Notes: generated by a model not told the origin, from the sequence alone. 64,000 nucleotides of DNA from Empedobacter brevis_A (GCF_965118635.1 NZ_CBCPHV010000004.1:124001-188000); one strand, 5' to 3'; positions 34,494 to 43,655 are shown, numbered from the stretch's first letter. Numbers and translations: made by a program.

Positions 34494-34528
34494 CAAAAAA
34501 AGACAATCAATTTTGATTGTCTTTTTTA
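34494..34528. terminator. Bidirectional terminator after tRNA-Asn copy 3
   Basis: AGACAATCAA and TTGATTGTCT with A and T runs. It also ends the leftward meaB gene, whose stop lies at 34526-34528. Confidence 0.85.
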
Positions 34529-35494
34529 TTTTATATCAAGTTCCGTGTTGTTGGTTAACCAATCTTTTGCCATTTCAAATGCGGATAAATCTTGGTTCAA
34601 CTCTAGTGGTTTCTCTTTAAGTAATTTTAAAAATTGTTGATTAATCAAATCAATTGTATAACGTTTTGCTTGATTTAATTGTTGTTTCTCTCGGTTTGAA
34701 ATGTAATAATTATTTTCATTAATAAAATTGAAATAATCATTGATTAGTTCCCAAAGTTCTGGAATTTCTTTTCCTGTTATTCCAGAGCCAATGATTGACT
34801 TTCTTTTCCATTGAGAAGATTTGGAAGGTAAGAATTGTAACGATCGAACAATATCTAATTTTGCATCTTTGACTAATTTCTCTTGAAAAGAATCGGATTT
34901 ATTGATGAAAATTAAATCAGCCATTTCCATTATTCCACGTTTTATTCCTTGCAAATCATCTCCAGATCCTGGAAGTTGGAGAAATAGGAATAAATCTGAA
35001 ATTTCATTTACCAATGTTTCAGATTGTCCAACACCGACAGTTTCAATCAAAATATTTTCAAATCCTGCAGCTTCGCATAACAAAATTGCTTCATAGGTAC
35101 GTGAAGTAATACCTCCTAAAGCTCCATTAGAAGCGCTTGGACGTATATAAGCATTTTCTTCGCGGGATAAGTCTTCCATTCGTGTCTTATCGCCTAAAAT
35201 GCTTCCTTTCGAAAGAGAACTACTTGGATCAATCGCTAGAATTGCAATTTTTTCTCCTTTATTCAAAAGATATTTACCCAAAGATTCAATAAAAGTGCTT
35301 TTACCAACACCAGGAATTCCTGTAATAGCTATTCTTTTCGACGTTTTAGAAACGGGCAATAAGTTAATAATATGTTGTGCTAATTTTAAATCGTCTAAAC
35401 GATTACTTTCAGCAAGAGTAATTGCTCTAGATAAAGCAAAACGATCACCATCTTTTATTTTAGAAGCAATTATTTCTGGGTCAATTTTTCGCAT
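34526..35494 (-). CDS. meaB: Methylmalonyl-CoA mutase-associated GTPase MeaB
   Basis: This 322-residue G3E-family GTPase protects and reloads B12 on methylmalonyl-CoA mutase. The P-loop GIPGVGKST is at residues 59-67. DPSS and the acidic residues of switch I follow, then LIETVGVGQSE, the switch III region and NKSD for guanine binding. It was earlier annotated as ArgK. Its mutase partner is at 19895-22030 in this window, about 12 kb away. Confidence 0.94.
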   Translation of the reverse strand: MRKIDPEIIASKIKDGDRFALSRAITLAESNRLDDLKLAQHIINLLPVSKTSKRIAITGIPGVGKSTFIESLGKYLLNKGEKIAILAIDPSSSLSKGSILGDKTRMEDLSREENAYIRPSASNGALGGITSRTYEAILLCEAAGFENILIETVGVGQSETLVNEISDLFLFLQLPGSGDDLQGIKRGIMEMADLIFINKSDSFQEKLVKDAKLDIVRSLQFLPSKSSQWKRKSIIGSGITGKEIPELWELINDYFNFINENNYYISNREKQQLNQAKRYTIDLINQQFLKLLKEKPLELNQDLSAFEMAKDWLTNNTELDIK

Positions 35495-35656
35495 AAGATA
35501 TAATCTTAGATTAAAGATAAAGTCTTAATTAAGAATAAAAAAAATACAAGTAAAATTTGTGAATATATTTTATATAGTTCTTGTTTTTTCGATGAAAATG
35601 AAATGTGAATTTATATATCGCTTAAATTCAGTTATATAATATTTATTAGGTTATGA

Positions 35657-36280
35657 TTACGAATTTTTTTGTTCTTCTTTAATTCTTTTTATAAAAGCAG
35701 AAGGAGATTCGTTCATGATTTGAGTAAAAGTTGTTGTAAATGTACTATGAGAAGCAAATCCACAATCGCTTGCCAAATAGCTTACTTTGGTGTTAATATA
35801 TTCTGGTTCGTTTTTAAGACGATTAACAATATAATTTACTCTCAATTCGTTTAGATAAGCATTAAATTGTTTTTGGCGACTAATTCGAATGATTTCAGAA
35901 AGATATTTTGTATTTGTATCAAATTGTTTGGATAACGAAGCAAGGTTGACATTCTTTTTGATATAGCCTTTATTTCGTTCGAATAACTCTAATTTTCGAA
36001 GTAAATCACTTTCTGTTTTAGATGAAATATGAATATTATTGCTCGGTTTTTCTTCTGTTAGCTCTTCTATATCATCAAACTGAGATGTTGTAGGAGTAAT
36101 TTTAGTTATAATTTCTTCTTTAATTGGTTCAGAAACAGCTTTCTGTTTTTCTGACAAGTTATTTATATTCTCAACTAAATTTGTTGTTGATTGCTTGCTT
36201 TTTTTGGGAATAAAGTAAATGATTAATCCTAAGATGATTATTGCTAAAATTATTAATAAAATGATTAACCAAGTTTCCAT
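35657..36280 (-). CDS. Membrane-anchored AraC-type regulator
   Basis: This 207-residue protein has a single N-terminal helix (residues 3-26). A Ser/Lys/Glu-rich linker of about 80 residues follows, and then an AraC/XylS helix-turn-helix domain (NVNLASLSKQFDTNTKYLSEI near 112-132 and FASHSTFTTTFTQIMNESPSAFIK near 172-196). Flavobacterial relatives often have periplasmic TPR domains before the helix; here none is present. It may be a short version or a truncated one. No target is evident nearby. Confidence 0.8.
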   Translation of the reverse strand: METWLIILLIILAIIILGLIIYFIPKKSKQSTTNLVENINNLSEKQKAVSEPIKEEIITKITPTTSQFDDIEELTEEKPSNNIHISSKTESDLLRKLELFERNKGYIKKNVNLASLSKQFDTNTKYLSEIIRISRQKQFNAYLNELRVNYIVNRLKNEPEYINTKVSYLASDCGFASHSTFTTTFTQIMNESPSAFIKRIKEEQKNS

Positions 36281-36396
36281 TTTTGTAAAATTTATATTCC
36301 GAATTTATAAAATTAAATCAATTGATAATCATTTATCTAATTGATTATTAGTAATTATTATATTGTAAAAATACTCTGAAATATTGAAATAAAAAA

Positions 36397-36422
36397 GACT
36401 AACTTTTAAGAGTTAGTCTTTT
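36397..36422 (-). terminator. Terminator of the feo operon
   Basis: GACTAACT and AGTTAGTC pair with A and T runs. The stop codon of the Cys-rich gene at 36406-36408 lies inside it. Confidence 0.8.
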
Positions 36423-36576
36423 TTTGAAATTCATCTTTGCTTGGAGAGCAACCGCATCCTTTAGAGCATCCTCCTCCTTTGGATTTGAATGAATTTCTTA
36501 TTAATTTGACAATGTACCAAATTGCAAATCCAAAAAGGAAAGCAATAAAGATATATTGTACCCAGATATTGTCCAT
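36406..36576 (-). CDS. FeoB-associated Cys-rich membrane protein
   Basis: This 56-residue frame begins MDNIWVQYIFIAF and forms one membrane helix of about 20 residues. A glycine/cysteine cluster GGGCSKGCGCSPSK follows. This is the FeoB-associated Cys-rich family that lies directly after feoB in many Bacteroidota; the Cys cluster may handle iron at the membrane, though a role is not proven. It starts 5 bases after the feoB stop. The frame is short and easy to miss. Confidence 0.85.
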   Translation of the reverse strand: MDNIWVQYIFIAFLFGFAIWYIVKLIRNSFKSKGGGCSKGCGCSPSKDEFQKKTNS

Positions 36577-36580
36577 AGTT

Positions 36581-38680
36581 TTATTTTAAAAAATGATATG
36601 CAATAAATGCAACTACGTAAGCCAAACCTGTCATAAATCCTGTCTGAATTAATGTCCATTTCCATGAATTTGTTTCACGTTTTACAATGGCAATTGTACT
36701 CATACATTGCATTGCGAAAGCGTAAAAAAGTAACAAAGAAACTCCTGAGGCAAGATTGTATGCGGGTTCTCCGGTGTTTTGATTAATCTCAGATTTCATG
36801 CGCTGAAGTAAACGATCTTTTTCTCCATTGTCTTCAACATCTACTTCTCCTAAACTATAAACGGTAGACATTGTTCCAACAAAAACTTCACGAGCAGCAA
36901 ACGAAGCGATTAAACCAATTCCCATCTTCCAATCATATCCCAAAGGTGCTACAACTGGTTCTATAACTGATCCTAATCGACCTAAATATGAATGTTCTAA
37001 TTTGTAAGAAGCGATTTCATTTTCTAAATCTTCTTCATTCATTTTTGGATGATGCGCAGTAACGATTTCTTCAGCATTTTCGAATTTTTCGCCAGGTCCA
37101 AATGTACCTAAAACCCAAAGAATAATAGAAATAGCAAATATAATTTTACCTGCATCTATCAAAAAACCTGAAGTTTTTTTCCAAACATTAATTCCTACAT
37201 TCTTCCAATCTGGAAGTTTGTAAGTTGGCATTTCTAAAATAAGATAGCTTTTATGTTTTGCTTTGATAATTAAATTCAAAATAACAGCACTTCCCAAAGC
37301 TCCGACAACACCTAAAATGTACATTACAAATAAGGCTAAGGCTTGATAACTTAAACCAAATATTGTTTTATCTGGAATAACCAAAGCAATCAGAACGATA
37401 TAAATGGGCAAACGCGCTGAACATGTCATAAAAGGAGTGACAAGAATTGTTAATAAACGTTCTTTATCATTCTCGATATTACGTGCAGACATAATCGCTG
37501 GAACTGCACAAGCGGCACCAGAAATAAGCGGTACAACACTTTTTCCACTCAATCCGAAAGGTTTTAGCCATCTGTCCATTAAGTACACAACACGGCTCAT
37601 GTAACCTGTTTCTTCCATTATGGAAATGAACAAGAACAAAATGGCAATTTGTGGAACAAAAACGGCAATACCTTCTATTCCGGGAATTATTGCGCCTCCA
37701 ATTATTTCACTAATCGGACCTTCTGGTAATAAGCTTATTGCTTTTTCATCAAACCAACCAAATAAATCCTCAATCATCGTCATCAAAGGAGCTGACCATG
37801 CATAAACTGCTTGAAAGATTAATAATAAAATTCCTAAAAAAATAACATATCCAAAAACTGGATGAATTAATGTTTTGTCAATCTTATCTGTTAATGTTTC
37901 TTTTTCGTCGAAATTATAAGAAATAATATCATTTAATTTATCGTCTAAATGTTTATTTCGATCTAAAGCTTCTTTAACTTGTAATCTTTTCGAAACGATA
38001 GAATTTTCTTTCTTTATAGTTTCTAATTTACTTAGATTTTCTTTTGATTCGAAAGGAACTTCTTTTTGAGTAAGATATTGCCAAGCTTGATAATTTGAAT
38101 TTAACTGAAATTCATTCTTAACTTTTTCTACTACAGCTGAATATTCTTTTGGGATTTCATAATTGTTTGTATACTTTGTAGCTTCTTTTGTAAAGGCTTC
38201 TATTAATTTATCAATTCCTTCGCTTGTACGAGCATTTGTTAAGTATATTTTTGTTTGAAGATAATCTTCTAACTTTTTCAAATCAATATTAAGTCCCTTA
38301 CTTTTGATCTCATCTTTCATGTTGATGACAAAAATTGCAGGAACATCTAAATCTCGAACTTGTTGATACAACAAAATCGATCTTTTCAGATTAGAAGGTT
38401 CACCAATAACAACAGCTAAATCTGGATAATATTTATTGTCTTTATTTCCTAAAGTTTTGTAGACAATTTCTTCATCTAAAGAGCTTGGATAAATCGTATA
38501 GGTTCCTGGAAAATCGGTAATTAGGAATTTATTTCCATTACGTTCTATTTTTCCTTCACGTTTTTCTACCGTTACACCAGGATAATTCCCGACTTTCTGA
38601 CGAAGATTTGTAAGTTTATTGAATAATGATGTTTTACCAACATTAGGGTTACCAATTAAGGCAATTTTATAATGATTCAT
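36581..38680 (-). CDS. feoB: Ferrous iron transport protein B
   Basis: This 699-residue transporter imports Fe2+. The N-terminal G protein has the P-loop GNPNVGKTS at residues 10-18, then FPGTYTIYPSS and NMKDE. The membrane part has gate-region blocks (GFVPQIAILFLFI-like and GAACAVPAIMSARNIE). It is shorter than the 750-plus residues of E. coli FeoB in the linker region but complete in motifs. feoA ends two bases upstream. Confidence 0.96.
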   Translation of the reverse strand: MNHYKIALIGNPNVGKTSLFNKLTNLRQKVGNYPGVTVEKREGKIERNGNKFLITDFPGTYTIYPSSLDEEIVYKTLGNKDNKYYPDLAVVIGEPSNLKRSILLYQQVRDLDVPAIFVINMKDEIKSKGLNIDLKKLEDYLQTKIYLTNARTSEGIDKLIEAFTKEATKYTNNYEIPKEYSAVVEKVKNEFQLNSNYQAWQYLTQKEVPFESKENLSKLETIKKENSIVSKRLQVKEALDRNKHLDDKLNDIISYNFDEKETLTDKIDKTLIHPVFGYVIFLGILLLIFQAVYAWSAPLMTMIEDLFGWFDEKAISLLPEGPISEIIGGAIIPGIEGIAVFVPQIAILFLFISIMEETGYMSRVVYLMDRWLKPFGLSGKSVVPLISGAACAVPAIMSARNIENDKERLLTILVTPFMTCSARLPIYIVLIALVIPDKTIFGLSYQALALFVMYILGVVGALGSAVILNLIIKAKHKSYLILEMPTYKLPDWKNVGINVWKKTSGFLIDAGKIIFAISIILWVLGTFGPGEKFENAEEIVTAHHPKMNEEDLENEIASYKLEHSYLGRLGSVIEPVVAPLGYDWKMGIGLIASFAAREVFVGTMSTVYSLGEVDVEDNGEKDRLLQRMKSEINQNTGEPAYNLASGVSLLLFYAFAMQCMSTIAIVKRETNSWKWTLIQTGFMTGLAYVVAFIAYHFLK

Positions 38681-38682
38681 TA

Positions 38683-38922
38683 TTATTTTTTTGTTATCAA
38701 GATTTTATCAGCTTCATTTCTTCTAAGTGCTAAAACAGATTTGTTCGATACAATACTGATGCAGATCGGGCCTCCAAAAGGAGCTTTGTTTTTAACAAGT
38801 AAATTTGTACCAGGAATAAAACCCATTTCATAGAACTTAGCAGGAATATCATCGGTCGTAAAACCAACTACAACTGCTTGTTCACCAATTTTTAAATCCT
38901 TTAAAGAATAATTTTCAATCAT
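38683..38922 (-). CDS. feoA: Ferrous iron transport protein A
   Basis: This 79-residue SH3-like protein (GEQAVVVGFTTDD, FYEMGFIPGTNLLVKNKAPFGGP, ALRRNEADKILI) accompanies FeoB at the cytoplasmic membrane face. It is the first gene of the feoA-feoB-Cys-rich operon, with a promoter element at 38955. Confidence 0.92.
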   Translation of the reverse strand: MIENYSLKDLKIGEQAVVVGFTTDDIPAKFYEMGFIPGTNLLVKNKAPFGGPICISIVSNKSVLALRRNEADKILITKK

Positions 38923-38954
38923 TTTAACAATTTGTCTTTGAATTATCTCAAACG

Positions 38955-38962
38955 CAAAGATA
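38955..38962 (-). promoter_or_regulatory. TAnnTTTG -7 promoter element for feoA
   Basis: On the reverse strand this reads TATCTTTG, 32 bases before the feoA ATG. No clear iron-box palindrome is seen next to it. Confidence 0.5.
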
Positions 38963-39059
38963 TTTATTTTTAATTAATCCAAATAGAAGATATGTCATAA
39001 TATTTTTTCTTTCTAATTAAATTTCAATCAATTCAAGTAGAATAATCCAAAATTTTAAT

Positions 39060-39067
39060 TATCTTTG
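39060..39067 (+). promoter_or_regulatory. TAnnTTTG -7 promoter element for rplU
   Basis: TATCTTTG lies 30 bases before the rplU ATG, divergent from the feoA promoter. Confidence 0.6.
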
Positions 39068-39097
39068 CACTCAATTTTTATTTATAAACATTAATTT

Positions 39098-39403
39098 ATG
39101 TACGCAATTGTAGAGATAGCAGGGCTTCAATACAAAGTTGAAAAAGACCAACAATTGTTTGTAAACCGTTTAGCTGGTGAAGCAGGAGACGAAGTAAAAT
39201 TCGATCGTGTTTTATTAACAGATAACGGAACAATCACTGTCGGCGCCCCAGTTATAGACGGAGTTACCGTAGTAGCTAAAATCGTTGAACACGTGAAAGG
39301 AGACAAAGTAATCGTTTTCAAAAAGAAAAGAAGAAAAGGTTACCAAAAGTCTAACGGTCATCGTCAACAATTCACTAAAATTGAAGTAGCTTCAATCGGA
39401 TAA
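39098..39403 (+). CDS. rplU: 50S ribosomal protein L21
   Basis: This 101-residue ribosomal protein matches the L21 signature (YAIVEIAGLQYKVEKDQ, GEAGDEVKFDRVLL, KRRKGYQKSNGHRQQFTKI). The order rplU-rpmA is conserved across bacteria. A 43-base gap leads to rpmA in the same transcript. Confidence 0.98.
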   Translation: MYAIVEIAGLQYKVEKDQQLFVNRLAGEAGDEVKFDRVLLTDNGTITVGAPVIDGVTVVAKIVEHVKGDKVIVFKKKRRKGYQKSNGHRQQFTKIEVASIG

Positions 39404-39446
39404 GATTGAGCTGAGATTAATTATTAACTCTTAAAAACAAAACGAA

Positions 39447-39704
39447 ATGGCACATAAGAAAGGGGTCGGAAGTTCGAAAAATGGTCGTGAATCACATTCG
39501 AAACGTTTAGGTGTTAAAATTTTTGGTGGACAAGCAGCAATCGCTGGTAACATTATTGTTCGTCAAAGAGGTACTCAACATCATCCTGGTGATAATGTAG
39601 GAATCGGTAAAGATCACACATTATTCGCTTTAGTTGACGGAAAAGTTGTTTTCACTAAAAAACGTAACGATAGATCTTACGTTTCAGTTGAACCATTATC
39701 TTAA
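39447..39704 (+). CDS. rpmA: 50S ribosomal protein L27
   Basis: This 85-residue protein opens AHKKGVGSSKNGRESHSKRL, the L27 N-terminus that reaches the peptidyl-transferase centre. Its HHPGDNVGIGKDHTLFAL segment is typical. No N-terminal cleavage extension as in Firmicutes is present. It ends the ribosomal pair before a strong terminator. Confidence 0.98.
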   Translation: MAHKKGVGSSKNGRESHSKRLGVKIFGGQAAIAGNIIVRQRGTQHHPGDNVGIGKDHTLFALVDGKVVFTKKRNDRSYVSVEPLS

Positions 39705-39737
39705 TTGATATATCGACAGCGAAAACGCTAACAATAT

Positions 39738-39772
39738 AAAAAAGCTCGAACTTATTGGTTCGAGCTTTTTTT
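39738..39772. terminator. Bidirectional terminator after rpmA
   Basis: AAAGCTCGAAC and GTTCGAGCTTT pair around TTATTG with A and T runs. The stop codon of the small leftward membrane gene (39752-39754) sits in its loop. Confidence 0.85.
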
Positions 39773-40000
39773 GTTTTTATAGTTTTTTAATACTGCAGTA
39801 AGTATTAAAATAATGACACCAATAATTAAAGTTGGAAACCAAAAGACGAGACATATTTCAGAAATTTTCACAGAGAGCTTACTGAAATTTCCTCTTGCAG
39901 TAAACATACTGATTGCATAAATAAACATTATGAGTGATAAAGCTATCAAAACAATTCCTGTTAAGGAAAGCGTATTTTTTATTGAAAATTTTCTAGTCAT
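39752..40000 (-). CDS. Small two-helix membrane protein
   Basis: This 82-residue protein has two hydrophobic helices (about residues 12-34 and 48-72) and a basic C-terminus. I do not recognise it. Its last residues (KKSSNQ) are encoded by the terminator hairpin, so the stop was probably captured by it. Confidence in expression is moderate. Confidence 0.55.
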   Translation of the reverse strand: MTRKFSIKNTLSLTGIVLIALSLIMFIYAISMFTARGNFSKLSVKISEICLVFWFPTLIIGVIILILTAVLKNYKNKKSSNQ

Positions 40001-40040
40001 ACTTTTAATAATAATCTAAAATACAACTTATTTCAACCAA

Positions 40041-40068
40041 AAAAGCATCCAATTTCTTGAATGCTTTT
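40041..40068. terminator. Imperfect hairpin downstream of thiL
   Basis: AAAAGCATCCAA and TTGAATGCTTTT pair with one mismatch around TTTC. It is plausible as the terminator of the leftward thiL gene. Confidence 0.6.
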
Positions 40069-40090
40069 GATATTATAAATTAATTTATAT

Positions 40091-41149
40091 TTAATCTTCT
40101 TCTTCCGTTTTAATTCCCCAACCTTGAGCAGTTAATGGAACCATTTGTTCGCTTCCACGCGTGATTAAGTAATTTTCTTCATTTTTACCAGTTACATAAC
40201 CAATTACAGTTAAATGTGGATTTCCTTTGATTTTTTCAAAATCTTTTTGGTCAATCGTAAATAATAATTCATAATCTTCTCCACCGCTTAATGCGCATGT
40301 GATTGGATTGATTTTGAATTCTTCGGCTGTGCGAATAACAATTGAATCTAACGGAATTTTTTCTTCGTAAATATTAATTCCAACACCACTTTCTTTTGAA
40401 AGGTGAATAATTTCTGAAGATAATCCATCCGAAATATCAATCATAGAAGTTGGTTTCACTTTCAATTCTTTCAAAATATTAATAATATCCAAACGAGCTT
40501 CTGGTTTTAATTGTCGTTCAATTAAATAAGAATAGTTTTCAAAATCGGGTTGATTATTAGGATTTACTTTTGATACTTGTGCTTCGCGTTCTAGAACTTG
40601 TAAACCAAGAAAAGAAGCTCCTAAATCACCAGAAAGAACAACTAAGTCATTTTCTTTTGCGCCATTTCTGTAAGCTAAATCTTTTTCTGGAGCAGAACCA
40701 ATTGCTGTCATGCTTAACACAAGTCCGCTAACAGAAGAAGTTGTATCGCCACCAACAATATCAATATTATATTTGTCGCAAGCATATTTCATTCCGTTGT
40801 AAATTTCGTCTACAGCTTCTATTGTAAAACGATTCGAAATTGCCATTGAAACCAATAATTGTTTAGGAATTGCATTCATCGCCAAAATATCGCTAATTGC
40901 CGTTACAACAGCTTTGTAACCCAAATGGCGTAAAGGCATGTACGACCAACTGAAATTTACACCTTCTACCAACATATCAGTTGATACGACGATTTTCTCT
41001 TTTTTATAATCAAGAACAGCAGCATCATCTCCAATTCCTTTGATAGAACTTTCTAACTTGATCGGAAAACCTTCTTTGATTTGATTGATTAAGCCAAATT
41101 CGCCTATTTCGGCTAAACTTGTTTTTGAAACGTTTTTATCTTCTAGCAT
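40091..41149 (-). CDS. thiL: Thiamine-monophosphate kinase
   Basis: This 352-residue kinase makes thiamine pyrophosphate from thiamine phosphate. Motifs include GIGDDAAVLDY near residue 41, VVSTDMLVEGVNF, HLGYKAV and the GGDTT box; the C-terminal half has SGGEDYELLF. The N-terminus is extended by about 15 residues relative to E. coli, and the C-terminus ends in acidic EEED. It is four bases after the thioesterase stop, so the pair is probably one transcript. Confidence 0.95.
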   Translation of the reverse strand: MLEDKNVSKTSLAEIGEFGLINQIKEGFPIKLESSIKGIGDDAAVLDYKKEKIVVSTDMLVEGVNFSWSYMPLRHLGYKAVVTAISDILAMNAIPKQLLVSMAISNRFTIEAVDEIYNGMKYACDKYNIDIVGGDTTSSVSGLVLSMTAIGSAPEKDLAYRNGAKENDLVVLSGDLGASFLGLQVLEREAQVSKVNPNNQPDFENYSYLIERQLKPEARLDIINILKELKVKPTSMIDISDGLSSEIIHLSKESGVGINIYEEKIPLDSIVIRTAEEFKINPITCALSGGEDYELLFTIDQKDFEKIKGNPHLTVIGYVTGKNEENYLITRGSEQMVPLTAQGWGIKTEEED

Positions 41150-41153
41150 GAGT

Positions 41154-41660
41154 TTATTTTTGAGTAAAAATTGAAGGATCTATATTTTCTGAACGAAAAG
41201 GTAAATTGATAATATCTTGTTTTGACATTACTTTTACTGTTTGCCCTTCAAATGATTTCTTAATATTTTCTAACATTTCTGTAGGTGGAGCTTGCATTTT
41301 TCTTTTCGACATCGAAAACCAAACACCTGTCAATTCCGAATGACAAAGATGTACACCATCTTGGTTATATAAATTATGAATAAATTGATAAATCATTCCA
41401 TCTTCAGACATACCGCCTATTTCTACTGAAATGTAAATTTCTTCACCTTCCATTGCTTCTTTAAAGAATGAAAACTGTTCATGCAAAATTGCTGGACCAA
41501 TTCCATATTCCGCTAAATTTTTCATCGAAATACCATAATCTCGCAAAAATGCGATTCGTGCAAAACTTGTAAAATTCATATACGAGGCATTTGCTAAATG
41601 GCGATTTGCATCCAGATCTGACCAACGAACAATGGTTTTCTGAAAATATTTATTATTCAT
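41154..41660 (-). CDS. Hotdog-fold acyl-CoA thioesterase
   Basis: This 168-residue protein has the 4HBT/YbgC-like start VRWSDLDANRHLANASYMNF, which holds the active-site Asp and the hotdog helix. The family hydrolyses short acyl-CoA. The exact substrate cannot be read from sequence. Its stop lies four bases before the thiL start, so they are coupled. Confidence 0.85.
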   Translation of the reverse strand: MNNKYFQKTIVRWSDLDANRHLANASYMNFTSFARIAFLRDYGISMKNLAEYGIGPAILHEQFSFFKEAMEGEEIYISVEIGGMSEDGMIYQFIHNLYNQDGVHLCHSELTGVWFSMSKRKMQAPPTEMLENIKKSFEGQTVKVMSKQDIINLPFRSENIDPSIFTQK

Positions 41661-41825
41661 GAATTGAGAATTTATTTGAACACAAAGTTACGGATTAGTA
41701 TTTATAACAAAATCATTAATATTTTTAATGATATTAAATAAAAAAACACAATAATATTTAACATCAAATTAAAATTTATAGTTTTTATAATTTGTATATT
41801 TAATGAGCTATTAAACAGACAAATT

Positions 41826-42653
41826 ATGAAAAAAATATTATTTCCAACAGACTTTTCAGAAACTGCTAATAACGCGTTTTTGTATGCATTAAATTTAGCT
41901 GAAAATCAGAATGCAGAATTATATGTTTTGCATGCTTTTCAATATCCAATGATAAGTGGAGGAATTGATGCAGGTATTTTACAAAATGTGTACGATACGA
42001 TAGAATTAAATAATTTTGAAAATTTAAAAGATCATATACCTTTTTTAAGAAAATTAGCTGAGGAAAATGGTTTTTCGAACATCGATTTGAAATTTATTGT
42101 TAAGGAGGGAATGCTTTCTTTTGTTTTGCCAACGTTTATCGAAGAAGAAAAAGTAGATTTTGTAGTAATGGGAACTACAGGAAATACAGGATTTGATAAA
42201 GTGATTTTTGGATCTAATACCATGAATGCAATCAAACATTTAAAAATTCCAGTTTTAAGTGTTCCAAATGGATATAAATACAAAGGAATTCATAGTATAG
42301 GTTTTACAACTGTTTTTCAAGACAAGGACCGCAAAGCTTTAGATTATTTGGCTGAAATAGCTTATCGTTATAAAGCAAAAGTGCATTGTTTACATGTTTC
42401 AAAAGATGGAAATTATGATATTCCAACGCTTAATCATTGGAAAGAATATTTTAAAGATGAGCCAATCGATTTTTCTATTTATACAGCTGAGGAATCTGTA
42501 GATGCGGTTTTAGAATTTATAAAAGATGAAAAAATTGATTTGTTAACAGTTGTTAGTCGCAACAAAGGTTTCTTCGAAAAATTATTCTCTCCTAGTTTCA
42601 CAAAGAAAATTCTTTCACAAAACGAAGTACCTTTATTGGTTTTTCATGAATAA
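41826..42653 (+). CDS. Universal stress protein, UspA family (paralog 2)
   Basis: This 275-residue protein has two UspA domains. It starts MKKILFPTDFSETANNAF, identical at this point to paralog 3. The first-domain loop reads VVMGTTGNTGFDKVIFGSN, close to the ATP-binding pattern. The second domain ends NKGFFEKLFSPSFTKKI, shared nearly word for word with paralog 3. It is followed by a terminator and paralog 3. Confidence 0.92.
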   Translation: MKKILFPTDFSETANNAFLYALNLAENQNAELYVLHAFQYPMISGGIDAGILQNVYDTIELNNFENLKDHIPFLRKLAEENGFSNIDLKFIVKEGMLSFVLPTFIEEEKVDFVVMGTTGNTGFDKVIFGSNTMNAIKHLKIPVLSVPNGYKYKGIHSIGFTTVFQDKDRKALDYLAEIAYRYKAKVHCLHVSKDGNYDIPTLNHWKEYFKDEPIDFSIYTAEESVDAVLEFIKDEKIDLLTVVSRNKGFFEKLFSPSFTKKILSQNEVPLLVFHE

Positions 42654-42675
42654 CGTTAAATTATACTCAATATAT

Positions 42676-42712
42676 AAAGCTCAATCTATGATTAAATAGA
42701 TTGAGCTTTTTT
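42676..42712 (+). terminator. Terminator between UspA paralogs 2 and 3
   Basis: AAAGCTCAATCTAT and its complement pair around a 6-base loop before a T run. Confidence 0.9.
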
Positions 42713-42761
42713 CATATAGAAATAAAATTATTCGTAACTTTTGAGTACAAAACACAGAATT

Positions 42762-43598
42762 ATGAAAAAAATATTGTTTCCAACAGACTTTTCAGAAACA
42801 GCCAATAATGCTTTTTTATATGCATTAAATCTTGCAAAAAGTATAGATGCGCAAGTTTTTGTTCTACATGTTTACGAATTGCCATTGATCACTGGAAGTT
42901 TGAGCGCGGGGTTAATTCAGAATGTATATGAAACGGTAGAATTAGGAAGTTTTGACAGTTTTAAAGATAATATCCCTCAATTAAGACAAATAGCAGACGA
43001 AAATGGTTTAAATGAAATTCCAATTAAATTTATTCTAGAAGAAGGGAATCTGTTGTACATATTACGAGAGATTATAAACGAAGAGAAGATAGATTATGTA
43101 GTAATGGGGACGGATGGAAATTCAGGAATTGAAAAAATGTTTTTCGGCTCAAATACAATCAATGCAATTACTTCGATGAAAATTCCAATCTTGAGTATAC
43201 CACATGGAATGTCGTTCAAAGGATTTAAAAATATAGGTTTTACAACCGTTTTTGATCAGAAGGATAAAGATGCATTAAAGTATTTGGTTGAAATTGCAAA
43301 TCGACATCATGGAAAAATACATTGTATGCATGTTTCAAAAAATGGAAAATATAATGAACAAGCTTTAAAAGAATGGCAAAATGAATTTGCTAACGATCCT
43401 GTTGTTTTCGAAATCTATGATAATTCAGATCCAGTAGATGCTGTATTAGATTTTATCAACGAAAAAGAAATTGATTTATTAACGGTTGTTAGTCGAAATA
43501 AAGGATTTTTTGATAAAATATTTTCACCAGGATTTACAAAAAAAATTGCCAATAAAAATATTACACCTTTGTTCGTTTTTCATGAACAAAAAGCATAA
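42762..43598 (+). CDS. Universal stress protein, UspA family (paralog 3)
   Basis: The ATG at 42762 gives MKKILFPTDFSETANNAF, as in paralog 2; an in-frame TTG at 42741 would add seven residues. The 278-residue two-domain protein has VVMGTDGNSGIEKMFFGSN as first-domain loop and is the nearest relative of paralog 2. The tandem order and the shared N- and C-terminal blocks indicate a recent duplication, with the copy at 24797 older. Confidence 0.92.
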   Translation: MKKILFPTDFSETANNAFLYALNLAKSIDAQVFVLHVYELPLITGSLSAGLIQNVYETVELGSFDSFKDNIPQLRQIADENGLNEIPIKFILEEGNLLYILREIINEEKIDYVVMGTDGNSGIEKMFFGSNTINAITSMKIPILSIPHGMSFKGFKNIGFTTVFDQKDKDALKYLVEIANRHHGKIHCMHVSKNGKYNEQALKEWQNEFANDPVVFEIYDNSDPVDAVLDFINEKEIDLLTVVSRNKGFFDKIFSPGFTKKIANKNITPLFVFHEQKA

Positions 43599-43628
43599 AA
43601 GAGCATGTTTTTACATGTTCTTTTTTTA
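43599..43628 (+). terminator. Terminator of UspA paralog 3
   Basis: GAGCATGT and ACATGTTC pair (one G-U) around TTTT, followed by a T run. Confidence 0.8.
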
Positions 43629-43655
43629 TTGAAATTTTTGTTAAAAATAAAATTT

